The notes under the pieces are model-generated. The model ran no database searches, was not told the origin of the DNA, and worked only from the letters and a program-made list of their open reading frames with translations. A program made the position numbers and the translations under genes. DNA of 64,000 nucleotides from Catenaria anguillulae PL171. Its lineage: Eukaryota > Blastocladiomycota > Blastocladiomycetes > Blastocladiales > Catenariaceae. This document shows positions 1-10,819 of the stretch, piece after piece; position 1 is the first letter of the stretch; each line of letters begins with the position of its first letter. The DNA is taken from positions 930,001-994,000 of the forward strand of contig MCFL01000002.1 in assembly GCA_002102555.1 (NCBI GenBank), given 5' to 3'.

Positions 1-1348
1 TCCAGACGGGTCAGTGAGGGGCGTGTGGCGACGTGGTAGCCGGTGCGGTCCAAAGAGGTGTGGCGCATGGGCGTCGGGTTGTGATGGTCGTAGCCAAGGT
101 CGCCAGTGGATGAAGTGATGGATGAGGTTGGCGCAGAGACACGCGGCGTGCGTGTGGTGGGCTTGGGTGACGAAAGGATGGCTTGCTGCTGCTGCTGCCT
201 TTGAACCGTGCTGGTGTACTCGAGCTCCGGATGCGCAAATGCTGTCGGGCTCGGAGGAATGGCGCGGCCTGCAGATTCGGTGTAGCGATAGTCTTGGCTG
301 CGGTAGCTTTCGCCCGACATGGACATGCTCGGGGCGGCGTTCAAATGGCCGATAGATTCGGCGGTGCGAGGCGGCGGCGTTGGGCTCGAGTACCCAGGCG
401 GCGATGCGGGCTCCCCCGGAAAGGGCGCATACTCGTCTACAACCGTTCGGGAAGCCGTGTAGTAGCCTGCAGAAGCCATGGCGACTTCATCATTGTAGGC
501 GCTCGGAGGCATGGGCTTAGAGATCATGTTTGCCCGATCACGGCGCCGCTTGTGCATGCAGCAGCCAATGATCAGCGCCAAGACGATAATGCCGCCGACA
601 ACGCCCAGGACGATAAACGCAATGGTGGAGGCATTAGAGATGGCTGGGCTGGGCGATTCGGTTGCCGGTCCGGGGTCTGCGATTCGGTTGATGTGGGAGA
701 GGCAAGCGGCGGAGCGCCAAAGACGCTAGGGTCGTTTGACGAGACCAATTGAGGAACTGGTTTGGCACAGTTGAGGTAAAGTAGGAGCGAATCAACCGTT
801 GGAGGCGGCGATTTGGGGACGAGTGATGCGCCCGTGAGGATGCAGTCTCCTTCGGCAATGGCAAAGTTGAGCGTCGAGTTGCGGGGATCCAGCACAATGG
901 TGCCGTTAGCGGGACCGGCGGTGGTGGACGGGTTACCATCATCACCAAGGGCAATCTGCGTCACCTTATCGGGAAGCGAGCGGACGAGCAATGATCCAAA
1001 GACGGACGAGTTTGTCGGCACGGAGAGCGTGACGTTGTCCGCGGCCAGGGAGCCCAAGCGGGGCGAGGACCGGTTGTCGTTGCAGCGAAGGACGAGTCCC
1101 GTCACGCCATATGCGGTGTCGTGGTAGACGGTGAGGCGGTCAACCGGGCGAGAGTCGGCGCATGTAAAGTCATTGGTGATGGCAGAGGGTGTCCGTGGCG
1201 ATCCATAAGGGCCCAGGACATAGCGGATACTACGCTGTGCAGCGTCTTGGCCTTGGGCGTGCGCGGGAGCGGGTAGTGAGGCGAGGTGGAGCGCAAGAAC
1301 GGCGAGGGCAAAGATCCGCGCCAGGATTGGAGCCATTGAGGCGGCCAT
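1..1348 (-). CDS. Secreted-type single-pass membrane protein, 3' end cut by window edge
   Basis: The start at 1348 gives a clear signal peptide (Arg, then a Leu/Ala-rich core ending Ala-His-Ala). An extracellular part of about 190 residues follows with several N-x-S/T sites. It begins GPYGS and contains an LTVYHDT...TGLVLRC stretch that faintly resembles a jacalin-like lectin fold; this is inference only. A Ser/Pro-rich stalk leads to one transmembrane helix (about 555-620, with GGIIVLALIIG) and a basic stop-transfer KRRRDR. The tail of about 170 residues is Pro/Ser/Tyr-rich, includes a short polyQ, and stays open to base 1. The stalk and the helix are in different frames (switch near 650-720), explained by an unplaced short intron or a one-base error. 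The layout resembles fungal wall sensors (Mid2/WSC-like), but no family is certain. Confidence 0.6.
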
Positions 1349-1858
1349 GGTGACAGTGACTGCAGAGTCCAGAGTTCAGCGTGGAGTGGGTGCTACTTGT
1401 TCGGTGGGTGCGTGCCTGGTGCCGGTGAGCAGGCACGTTGCGCAGTTTGTCTATTGTGTATGAGTGAAATTGCCCTTGGTCTAATGGGAATGGGATGCAG
1501 TCATGTTGTTTGGGATGGATAACATATGTCAATATCATGATAACCGCGGGTCTTTGGAGACTTTGAATTGGGCTCTCTACGTAGCAAATGGGGCGGATCG
1601 ACGGCACGTGAGCGCCACACGCGGTTTAGAATTGTTTGTTCTTCTTTCTGGATGTTTCACGTAGGTTATCCTTCGAGAGCACGTGCTCGACTTTCCTACG
1701 CGTACGCATCCCTCTGTTGTGCCCGTTCGCATTGTTCGCAAGCACCAGTCCAAATGCTCGCCTTGTCCCTTCTCGACCGAGATGCTTGATATGTTCCACG
1801 GCTCAACCGACAATCGATAATCAGAGCAGTACTGCCGTCCAATAGGGACTTCGACTCG
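1349..1858. other. Divergent intergenic region
   Basis: This 510-base stretch separates the divergently transcribed membrane protein and class C receptor 1, so it must carry both promoters. I see no convincing TATA box, repeat or RNA gene in it. Confidence 0.5.
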
Positions 1859-4800
1859 ATGCATTTTTTGAGATTTTGCCGCAACCTCAGCATGAATGCT
1901 TCACTACTTGTGGTATTGAGCCTCGGCATCGTCGCGCAAGTAGCTGTTTGCTACCATGTGCGGATCATGTCAACTGGCGATCCTCAGGTCGACCCCTATT
2001 CGGCCTTGGCGCTGCAAGGCTGCCAACTCGTTGCCGCAACAAATGCCTCAGTCAGCTGTGCCTGGTCAAGCATCACTGAAACCACAAACTTCACTTCACA
2101 ACTGGAACAATTGCGAGCCATCGTGTCGACCTGTGCGTCACGTTTCATTTCGGTTCAAGGATCTGATGCAACCTGCTTGCTACCAATGCTGAAGGCTAAC
2201 GGCAAACGGTTCGTTTGGCTGCAGCGTCCGATAATGCGTTCTTTGCCGTTTCGCCATTGTATGGCCTCGCTCTACAACAAATGGCTGCCGAGCACCCACA
2301 AAAGATTTTTTCCGCCATTGACACAGTCGTTCCCAATCCCAGTGCCAACATCGTGGGTCTCACGTTCGCTGAGGACAAGCCGGCTACTTGGCGGGCAGCG
2401 TCGCAGCCTTGTTTACAACACGGAAAAGAGTGGGCGTCGTCGCTGGACTTCCGATCGCCCAGCTCAAACGCTTCGTCAACGGTTTCCATTCTGGCGTGAT
2501 GGCTCTTTGTTCATCTTGCGAAGTCCACAAAATCTTCCTGCCTTCCTTCATTGACGCAAGGTTGGGACAGGAAGCGGCAATTTCGATGATTGCAGAAAAA
2601 GGAATCGATGTCATGTTCGGGGCGGCTGGATCACTGGGAGCGCAGCAATCCTTGAAGCTGCGAGGCGGCGGGTCTTTGTATCGGAGTGGACGCAGACGAG
2701 AGTCGCACGACGTTCAAGGGTCGACCAGAGATTGATTACTTGCTCACGTCGGCCCTAAAGCGGGTCGACGTGGCCGTGCGAACAACCATCGAAACGATAC
2801 TCTCCGGGAAACCAGGCGGTTACAATGTCGTCTTGGATGCTGCCCTCAATGGCGCGAGTTTGGCTCAGCCATTCAATTCGTCAGTCATACGCAACTTTTC
2901 AAGCGAAGCGACTGTTTCCCTCAAGACGGCCATGGACCAGTGCGCGACACCGACGACCATGGCTCGTGAGAGCGTGCTTAGCTACATTTACAATGGACTA
3001 CAACGCAAAGTCGTTTCAACTAATGTCATGCGCGTGAGCGGGGAGCTCCAGCCGCTAAGTTCTCCTGAGCCCAAACTTGGTACGACCTCGCACCGTTTGG
3101 GGACCGACTTGGCATTCAAGCAAACATGCAGGGTCACGCCACCGTCTACATTGGTCAAAATCAGATACTGACGTGGGTATGGCCTCTCGGAACTGCACGT
3201 ACTTTCGACATGATCTAATTGGATGGAATGCTGATTTGACGATTCAGGGTGGCCAAACTGCGACTGGTCGGTATCCGCAAGAATTGATGATTCTCGACTT
3301 TGATTCATACGAATGGCGTCGAATGTCTCTACCAGCACAGCTCGGCCCCATTCCTTCTGGCCGAATGTTCCATGCCATGAGCTTTGACTCGGTCACCAAT
3401 TCAATTTATGTCTTTGGCGGACAAGCCGAGGACCAACGGGTTTCATCCGATACCTGGAAGTTTTCAGTTTCCTCTCGCCAATGGTCGGTTCTATCATTAA
3501 CAACGACTCCTGGCGTCCGCACAAACATGGCTCATGCGTCTGTGGCCGCAAGCTTTACGTTTTTGGCGGGATCAATGCGGCCGGCGCACTGCTCAATGAT
3601 GTCTGGATGTTTGACATGGAACGGGAAAACTGGTCGTTCGTCGCATCGACGGGCCTCAGTGTACCCACATTGCAGCATGCCGCACTGGTTGCCATCAACT
3701 CGACAACTCTCGCACTGTACGGTGGGACCACGGATGGCGGCGCCTACTCTGACAAGCTTTTCATTCACGATATTCCAACTGGAAGCTGGTCTCTTGAACC
3801 CATTGTTGTTCCATCTGGGTCGCCTGTCCCACCGCCTTCCGAGCGCCTGCGCGGTGTAGCCGTGGATTCTCGTCGAGTCCTCTTCACGGGGGGGTTGACG
3901 CACCAAGGGTTGTGTCGAATTCGACATGGGTATGGAAGCTGGACGAGCGGGTCTTTGAGTTGGCTGCGTACGGCCACTGCCAAATGGAATCCACTCGCAC
4001 ACAATCATCTCATTTACTCAGCAGGCGTACAACAAATCCTGTCAATGGGAAACAGTTCCAAGTCTGTCCATTTGCACTCCGCAGGCCGTTCCGGCTATTG
4101 TCGTGGTCTCTGGCGTCTCTAATCGCCAAACCTCGGCCGTCATGTTTTCTTTTGCAAACCCAGACCCACTCCCGCCGCCAATAGGCAAAATTGATCCAAA
4201 TCTGACCATCTCGGTCATGACCTTCAACTCCATCGGAATAACCATGGCGCTTGCGCTTGCGACATTTTGCATTGTGCATCGTAAGGCGCCCGTCATTCGC
4301 GCGTCCAATCCGTTCTTGTCGCTCATGGTGCTCTTTGGCTGCATTTGCGCACATTGTGGGATAGTGGCCAGCTCGGCTGTACCTGATGAGCGAGTGGCAA
4401 TTCAGCTCACGGCATACCTTGTAGCAGGCGGATATACCATCATATTTGCTGCAATTGTGGCGAAGATGGGCCTCATCTATTGGATTATATCCGCCAAGCG
4501 CCGCATGAATGCGACAAGCTTAAAGCTTGTCATGGCGGTTTTAACCTGTTTGACAGTCCAAATGGTGCTGATTTACTCCTGGTTCTCCAATGACGTCAAG
4601 AAATTGAATGCGTTGGTCGTTGGCGGGACAACTTGGATGGTGCTCAACTTTAGCAAGACGTGGGCCCTTGTTTGCGCTTTGCCCGTGCTGCTTTTGACGG
4701 GTCTAGCTTGTATTTGGCTTATAAGGTATATGCTTCAGACTCTCGCACTGATCATCATGATGATATGTTTGCTGCGCCGGCTGACTGGGCCCTTTCATGT

Positions 4801-5541
4801 CAGCTTCGTCATCTCAAGAGTGACTTTAATGACGGCCAATCAGCAGCTCTCGCCGTGCGTTGGTTTTCGTGGCAGTCTATTTTGCATCTTGAATAACCAA
4901 CTCACTCGATATCTGACGTCCTTTTTGTACAGACGTATGCCATCGCGGTAATGATCTTGGTCTGTGTACCAGTGATTCTACTGCTGGATTCACCCATGGT
5001 TCAGGTACAGTGAACAAAGCTCTGTCACGCATCCCAAATGCAAATTGTCTCACATCCGGCTCTCCTTGTGCATGAGCCAGTACATTATCACAACAACATT
5101 TGCAACGCTCACGACTATGCTGGTCCAACTGTGCTTTTTCCTCCACAAGGTCCAAATCGTCTTCCTGGAAACTGGAAACAAACCGTACACGAAGCGATCC
5201 ACACTGGCGGCCGTCTCGGGCATCGACTATGACGATGCAGTCGCCACCATGGACTATTCGCAATCTGCCGGCGGGCAACTGAGCGGCACAAATACGGATG
5301 GAAACGACGTCATGACGGGACTGCGGTGCAAGTATTGCCGTCAAGTCATCTCCGTTGGCTCCAGTATCAGTCCTCAGACGCCTTCGCAGATGGGGTCGCG
5401 AGCTCCATCACGTCATCAGCCCTTGAAGCGTTTCGCCCGGGCCCAAGTCGGCAGAAAAGCGGCGCAGCATCTGTATCTGCACGGGGTGTCGTGGGATCCT
5501 CTGCGCCTGTCCCAATCGCTTCTGCGCTGATGAAGCCCTGA
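1859..5541 (+). CDS. Class C GPCR 1: BMP/PnrA-type domain, kelch propeller, 7TM
   Basis: A putative surface receptor of the GABA-B-like class. The start at 1859 or the in-frame Met at 1892 gives a hydrophobic signal peptide. Next is a BMP/PnrA-like binding module (about 1950-3060; AEDQAG-type block at 2370, KRFVNGF at 2480, DADES at 2690). Kelch repeats follow (3240-4010; GRMFHAMS, YVFGGQ, LYVFGGIN), then seven helices (4200-5150). The last helix carries FLHKV where class C receptors usually have F-x-PK. The tail contains LRCKYCRQ. Introns occur after LAYK (about 4729) and around TM6/TM7. Frame changes near 2380, 3535 and 3910 are each fixed by one base in a short homopolymer, as judged by comparison with receptor 2. 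I therefore read it as one gene with sequence errors, though a decaying copy is possible. The last tail frame, and so the stop (5530 or 5541), is uncertain. Confidence 0.75.
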
Positions 5542-5802
5542 GTGCGTTATCATAATCAGTGGAGCAGGTGCAGCGTCAAAGAACAATGTATTTTTTTGAT
5601 TGGAATGAAAATGCGAAGAATTATCGCCTCATGGAGGCAAGGAAGTTCCCGGACTGCTTCCATCAGCGTCCTCAATTCCATGTCCAACGCCGACGATAGA
5701 AGTGTTGGTGGCATACTCACAGATGATGGCCCGCTGCCCACGACATGATTTTTCTCCCGGCTGCCGTGTTGCTGATGGACTGGCCACCTGTCCATGCAAT
5801 GC

Positions 5803-8399
5803 TCACGACTCCTCCTCTCCCACTGGCGACATTGGCACCGTCGCCTTGGGCACAATGGCCGCACCATTATTGTTTCCTGCACCACTGGCAGATGAAGTGG
5901 CTCCTGACTTGCTTGAAGCATGCCGCGAACTGCGCATTCGTTCACGAATCACATGTCCCGCAGCCGCCGGCGTCCAATGGCTTCCCCGATGTGCAGGCCC
6001 ACCCACGGAATGCGGCGGGTGCTGTAGCTGCGGCCCATTTCGCGCATCGTAGCGTGCAAAAACCCCCTCAAGCATGCTCCGAAACACTTGCTCGGAAATG
6101 TCCTGAAGCACTGGAATCGCGTCCACAGTTTGCCGTCACTTATGGCCGCCATGAATCGGTCCCGGCAAGCTGCGGATATGTTTACTTCGCGCGGAGCGCC
6201 GGTTGAATGTATCTGCTGAGAAAGTACTTGAGCCGCACTGCGAGGGAGTCGGTAGGGAGCGCCTCGGAATGTGTGTCTTCAGGAACGGGTTCACAAGGGT
6301 CGAGGAATGGAGCAATGGCGGCACGAACGGCGTCGGGAAGCGACGACGAGTTGGAAGCGGTTTCGCGCACTTGGGCGAGAGGAGCGCCACGGGGTTGCGG
6401 CTCCCCGTCATTGGGGGGGCTGGCGGACTGTGCAAGAGTCGTACATCGGATGCAGATGACAAGCTCGACATGCCAGCGCGTGACCACGATTGATCAAGGC
6501 GGTCGCCGGATGCGAGTGGGCCGCTGGCCGTGTTGCTCGTGCTGGTCGAGTCGTTGGCGGGGTGTGATGAGTGGTTTTGGTGGTGATATAGATGCTGAGG
6601 GGGTGTGGGCGACGATGGCGCCGAAGTGGGACGGGCATGCACGGTTTGTGGGACACTCCAGAAGTGGACACGGATGAGCACGCGAGCGATCCACTGGTGG
6701 TGTTGTGAGCCGACTCTTCGGCAAGCAAGAGGCGACTGTCGCATTGTTGCTGGCGATTCCCCCGCGTACCACGGTCCCTGCTCGTGATGATGTGGCGGCC
6801 GTTGACGATTCGCGAAGACCAGACAGGAGAGCAGGGTATCGCAGGCTATTGTGTGTCGACTGCCTCCGTGCTTGTCCCTGGATGATGACGTTGGCCTTGC
6901 GATGGTTGTGTTGCGGCCCTCCTTGCCCGGTTGGACGACCAAGAGCTGGTAGTCGAGGTGGAAAAACAGAGCTCTGAACAATAGTGCTTGACGCAATACT
7001 GCTTGAAGTCGCCCACAGCCTCGGGATTCGCAAGCAACTGGCGCAGTCGGCTTTCGGGCAAGTTGGCTTGCCATTCGCGGTCGCGCTTGTGTTGGAGCCA
7101 GACCAAAAACACTGGCCGCCAGCCCCGTAATGCACCTGCCGAACATTCGAAAAGCAATGCCCAAAAGTACGTCCCAACTCGAGCACGCGGTGTGGCCATG
7201 AACTCGGCGTTAAGAATGGATGCAAAGTAAAACGGAAACAGCAACATGGCAAGAACAAAGCTCCATCCAAGCGTTGCTCTCAATGAGCTGAGCTCGATCG
7301 AGTACCCGCGACCGATAGGAAACGTCGAGTACGCAATCATGGCGTAAATGCCGAGGCAGATTGTGAAGAGAAACGCAACTCCGTAAAATTCCCATCCAGA
7401 GCAGTCGCTCCGCTCAAAAGGCAACGGGTCGTCGACGGCAATCTTGAGTGTCAGCATCGTGATGGGCCAAGTGCAGACACAAATAAATACACCAAGACAT
7501 TTTGCCCGTGTGGCGGCAATCATACTCGTTGTGTAAACTGGATATTGGCCGTCCGGTGTCCTTGGGAAAATGAAGGATTTGCCGTTTGCGTTTTGAATGA
7601 TTCCAACAGACTCAATGTCGTAAATCCAGAGCGAGAGTCGAGAGAGAAGCGTCATGGTCCCACCCATAGGGTAGGATTGAGCCGGGAGGTCGCAGTCCAG
7701 GTCTCTCTGCTGTATACCGGTATCATGAAATGTCCCAACTGTGGCCGTCATCACTGGTTCCGGGCTGCTAGGGCCCGCGAAACCTGACTGAGCCGATGGG
7801 GCAGTGGCGGCGGCGCCTGGGCCGCTCTGACTTTTAAATGAAGAAGGAATTGACGCATGGGTTGAGGTGGATTGTGCGGGCATCAAGGCACAGTACCCAG
7901 CGCCGGCTCCACGCTTATTGGCGGCCACCGTTGGACATGCAGACTGGAGGTAATCGACGACGCCAATCAGCCTACACGTCACACAAGCAGAACGCATGTT
8001 GGTTTCTCACTTTGGTGTCCAAAACATTTTCACGGACGTGCATCAGTACCAAACATGAAGAAACGAGAACATGTCGGCAACGATCGCCGGTGAAAAAATG
8101 ACATGGACCAGAATCGACATGAGCGTGCATCCGAGCCTGAGATGTGGTGCTTGTGCCCACAATGGATACCAGATGGGAAGTGCATGGACAAGTGTTGCGC
8201 AATAAAAGGCTGAAAAACAGCAGCGAACCACCAGCGAATTCAGATGCTGGCGCTGGATGTGGACATGTCTTCTCCAAGCCATGACAAACGGTAAAGGTCC
8301 CAAATGACAGAGGGCCACTACTCCAAGCGAGGCGACGTAAGCCAGAGCAAGGAGCGATGTGTTGACTTGAGATGTGTCCATGATTGTTGGATGAGACAC
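5803..8399 (-). CDS. 7TM-RGS protein (seven-helix protein fused to an RGS domain)
   Basis: RGS domains accelerate GTP hydrolysis by G-alpha subunits, and membrane-tethered 7TM-RGS proteins are known in plants and fungi. The start at 8399 opens an exon with three hydrophobic segments. A 78-base intron (7972-8049) joins FLHVW to LIGVVDYLQ. Further helices lie at about 7150-7540. The RGS begins with RQLLANPEAVGDFKQYC (about 7000). A Ser/Pro-rich insertion of roughly 150 residues interrupts it, and it resumes with RLKYFLSRYIQP, then REVNISAACRDRF and DISEQVFRSMLEGVFARY (about 6250-6050). The second half matches the canonical A-P-x-E-I-N-I region. The core is broken by one-base frame changes near 6200 and 6120, one at a CCGG/GGG run, which I take as sequence error. 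It converges on class C receptor 1, a plausible functional partner by context only. Confidence 0.8.
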
Positions 8400-8848
8400 T
8401 GCCTTGGGTTACATTGCGTGCGTACTTGAATAATGTGCGCACTGTTGAAATAGATGAAGCGGATACTTTGACCTCCGATTGCGCTTCCTCATTGCAACTG
8501 CAACCTTTAAAGGTACATACATGTGTTAATCCAGCAGGCGGACAGTGCGGACATCCGGAGTGACGCGTCGCAATGACTCACCACGTGACCAAATTTTTGC
8601 GCGAGTCATCGCATGGGTTGGGTTTTCACGCCGTGCCTGTTATCAATCCATGAGCGCAAGAAAATGTGCACGTGCATATTAAATGCGAGACACATGCATG
8701 GGTATGTGGGGCCGAGTGCTTCAAAAGCTCTCCCCCTCCCTTGCCGTTCGCGTCAGCCATTTCCCCATCCGTTCCTCACCCTCGTTCGAATTCTGAAAGA
8801 ACACACGACCCCGGCCCTCCATTTCATCTCGCACACTCGTACACCGCC
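8400..8848. other. Divergent intergenic region
   Basis: This 449-base stretch lies between the 7TM-RGS start (-) and the isopropylmalate synthase start (+). The reading frame of the synthase is open back to 8666, so a longer N-terminus (for example a mitochondrial presequence) cannot be excluded. A CT-rich stretch precedes the chosen start. Confidence 0.4.
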
Positions 8849-10546
8849 ATGTTGACCCAAAACCCGACCACCAACGGCTCCCGTGCTGCCGGCACCAACA
8901 ACACGAATCACGTCTACATCTTTGACACGACCCTCCGCGACGGCGAGCAATCGCCCGGCGTGACGCTTTCCGCGCAAGAAAAAGTCGACATTGCCCGCCA
9001 ACTTTCGCTCCTCGGCGTCGACATCTGTGAGGCGGGCTTTCCTGCCGCGTCCGATGGCGATTTTGCCGCCGTCCAACGCATTGCGCGTGAAATCGGCCCG
9101 CTCACCACCAACCGCGACCTTGGCATGGGACCCATGCGCATCTGTGCTCTGGCACGTGCAGTCAAGTCAGACATTGAGCGTGCATGCCAAGCGATCCGTG
9201 ACGCGCCCAAAAACAGGTTGCACACGTTCCTTGCAACGAGCGACATTCACTTGCAGCACAAGCTTCGGATCTCGCGCCAAGAATGTGTCAAGCGCGCAAC
9301 AGAGGCGGTACAGTACGCGCTGAGCTTGGGCGCAAATGAGGTCGAGTTCAGTCCCGAGGATGCGGCCAGGTCCGACAAGGATTTCCTGTGCGAGGTGCTT
9401 GGAGCCGTGATTGCCGCTGGCGCCACAACGCTGAACATTCCCGATACGGTCGGATTTGCCACGCCCGACTCGTACGGCGCGCTCATGGCGTACTTGATTG
9501 CGCACACGCCCGGAGCCGATCGCGTGGTTTGGTCGACCCACTGCCACAACGATCTCGGGCTTGCCACGGCCAATTCGCTTGCAGGCGTTCTCGCCGGGGC
9601 TCGGCAAATCGAAGTGGCCGTCAACGGGATTGGCGAGCGCGCAGGCAACACGGCGCTTGAAGAGGTGGTCATGGCCATGAACGTGCACGCATCGACCGTG
9701 TTTCCCTATACCTTGTCGATTGACACGCGCCAGCTGTATCGGACGTCGCAGTTGGTTGCCAGGCACACGGGCATGCACGTGCAGCGAAACAAGGCCATTG
9801 TGGGCGCCAATGCGTTTGCGCACGAGTCGGGCATTCATCAAGATGGCGTGCTCAAGCATGCTGCTACGTACGAGATTATGAGTCCCGAAAGTGTCGGTGT
9901 TCCAGCCACGGCGCTCGTCTTGGGCAAGCATTCGGGAAGGGCCGCGGTGCGTGCGCGGCTGGCCGAGCTCGGGTATCAAGGGATTGGCGAGGAGCAGCTC
10001 AAGACCATTTTCACACGGTTCAAGCAGGCTGCAGATGCGAAAAAGAACATTACCGATAGCGATTTGATGGCCATTGCCGAGGACGAGATGGGCAAGGTGA
10101 GTCGGCCGGCCATGGTTCAGCTCAAGGGGTTGCAAGTGGTCAGTGGGACGGGCGCCATATCAACGGCCACGGTCGAGCTGGCGATTCGGTCGAAAGCGAG
10201 TGCGGCGGCGGATGGTGCCCAGCAGCAAGACCAAAACGCGGAAGAGGAGATTCACACGGACGCGGCCATTTCGCGCAACGGCCCCGTGCACGCAACGTTC
10301 CGTGCAATTGAGCGGTTGGTCAATGAGCAGGTGACAGTGCTTGAGTATGAGGTCAGAGCCGTGTCTTCGGGGAGTGGAGGGAACGGAAACGGAGACGCGC
10401 TTGGGCATGTGGTAGTACGAGTAGCGCGCAAGTCGACGCCCGAGGTGACCTTTTCTGGGTCGGCGACAGACTTGGATGTGGTGAGGGCGTCGGCGCTGGC
10501 GTTTGTGGATGCAGTCAATTCGATGATGGTTGCTGCAGCCGAGTAA
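8849..10546 (+). CDS. leuA: 2-isopropylmalate synthase, bacterial/plant (LeuA) type
   Basis: This enzyme condenses acetyl-CoA with 2-oxoisovalerate, the first committed step of leucine synthesis. One uninterrupted exon encodes 565 residues. The HMGL-like TIM barrel opens with FDTTLRDGEQSPGVTLS (metal-binding Arg-Asp). It continues with EAGFPAAS and the metal ligands in STHCHNDLGLATANS, then NGIGERAGN and LGKHSGRAAV. The C-terminal LeuA dimerisation domain (about residues 430-560), the site of leucine feedback in this family, is present. Length and motifs match the bacterial/cyanobacterial/plant form rather than the fungal LEU4 type. The start was chosen at 8849 because it lies just before the conserved HVYIFDTTLRDG block. 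The in-frame upstream Met at 8666 would add 61 residues rich in Ser, Pro and His, a possible organelle-targeting leader. Confidence 0.93.
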   Translation: MLTQNPTTNGSRAAGTNNTNHVYIFDTTLRDGEQSPGVTLSAQEKVDIARQLSLLGVDICEAGFPAASDGDFAAVQRIAREIGPLTTNRDLGMGPMRICALARAVKSDIERACQAIRDAPKNRLHTFLATSDIHLQHKLRISRQECVKRATEAVQYALSLGANEVEFSPEDAARSDKDFLCEVLGAVIAAGATTLNIPDTVGFATPDSYGALMAYLIAHTPGADRVVWSTHCHNDLGLATANSLAGVLAGARQIEVAVNGIGERAGNTALEEVVMAMNVHASTVFPYTLSIDTRQLYRTSQLVARHTGMHVQRNKAIVGANAFAHESGIHQDGVLKHAATYEIMSPESVGVPATALVLGKHSGRAAVRARLAELGYQGIGEEQLKTIFTRFKQAADAKKNITDSDLMAIAEDEMGKVSRPAMVQLKGLQVVSGTGAISTATVELAIRSKASAAADGAQQQDQNAEEEIHTDAAISRNGPVHATFRAIERLVNEQVTVLEYEVRAVSSGSGGNGNGDALGHVVVRVARKSTPEVTFSGSATDLDVVRASALAFVDAVNSMMVAAAE

Positions 10547-10819
10547 GTAAAATCAATGAGCAGATCTTGTCTTGTTTTGTGTTTACCATGCACATATACT
10601 TGTCTGTTTCCCATGACATCGATCCGTTGGATTGGAAGGATTATGGCAAGGCAAGGGAGCGAACTTGACAGAGTGACATGAGGCGGACATGCCCGTGGAT
10701 GACCCGATCGCCGATCCGTTCAATCCAAAGGGTGATGAGGACCATGGTCCATGAATGCATTGAAGTATTGTTACTTCAGTCCATGTTCATCGTCAATGGA
10801 ATCCCAATCGTAAACCGAA

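Noticed and set aside
1859-5541. Receptor 1 as a pseudogene
   Set aside because: Every frame break I could compare with receptor 2 is repaired by one base in a short run, and the same kind of break affects essential genes such as RFC1 and NUP107. Sequence error is more likely.
1859-5541. Receptor 1 as an intron-less retrocopy of receptor 2
   Set aside because: It lacks three introns of receptor 2 but keeps the one after TM5 and has further introns near TM6 and TM7.
8666-8848. Upstream in-frame Met as start of the isopropylmalate synthase
   Set aside because: The extra 61 residues have no family similarity and the stretch is CT-rich like a leader. Kept only as an alternative.
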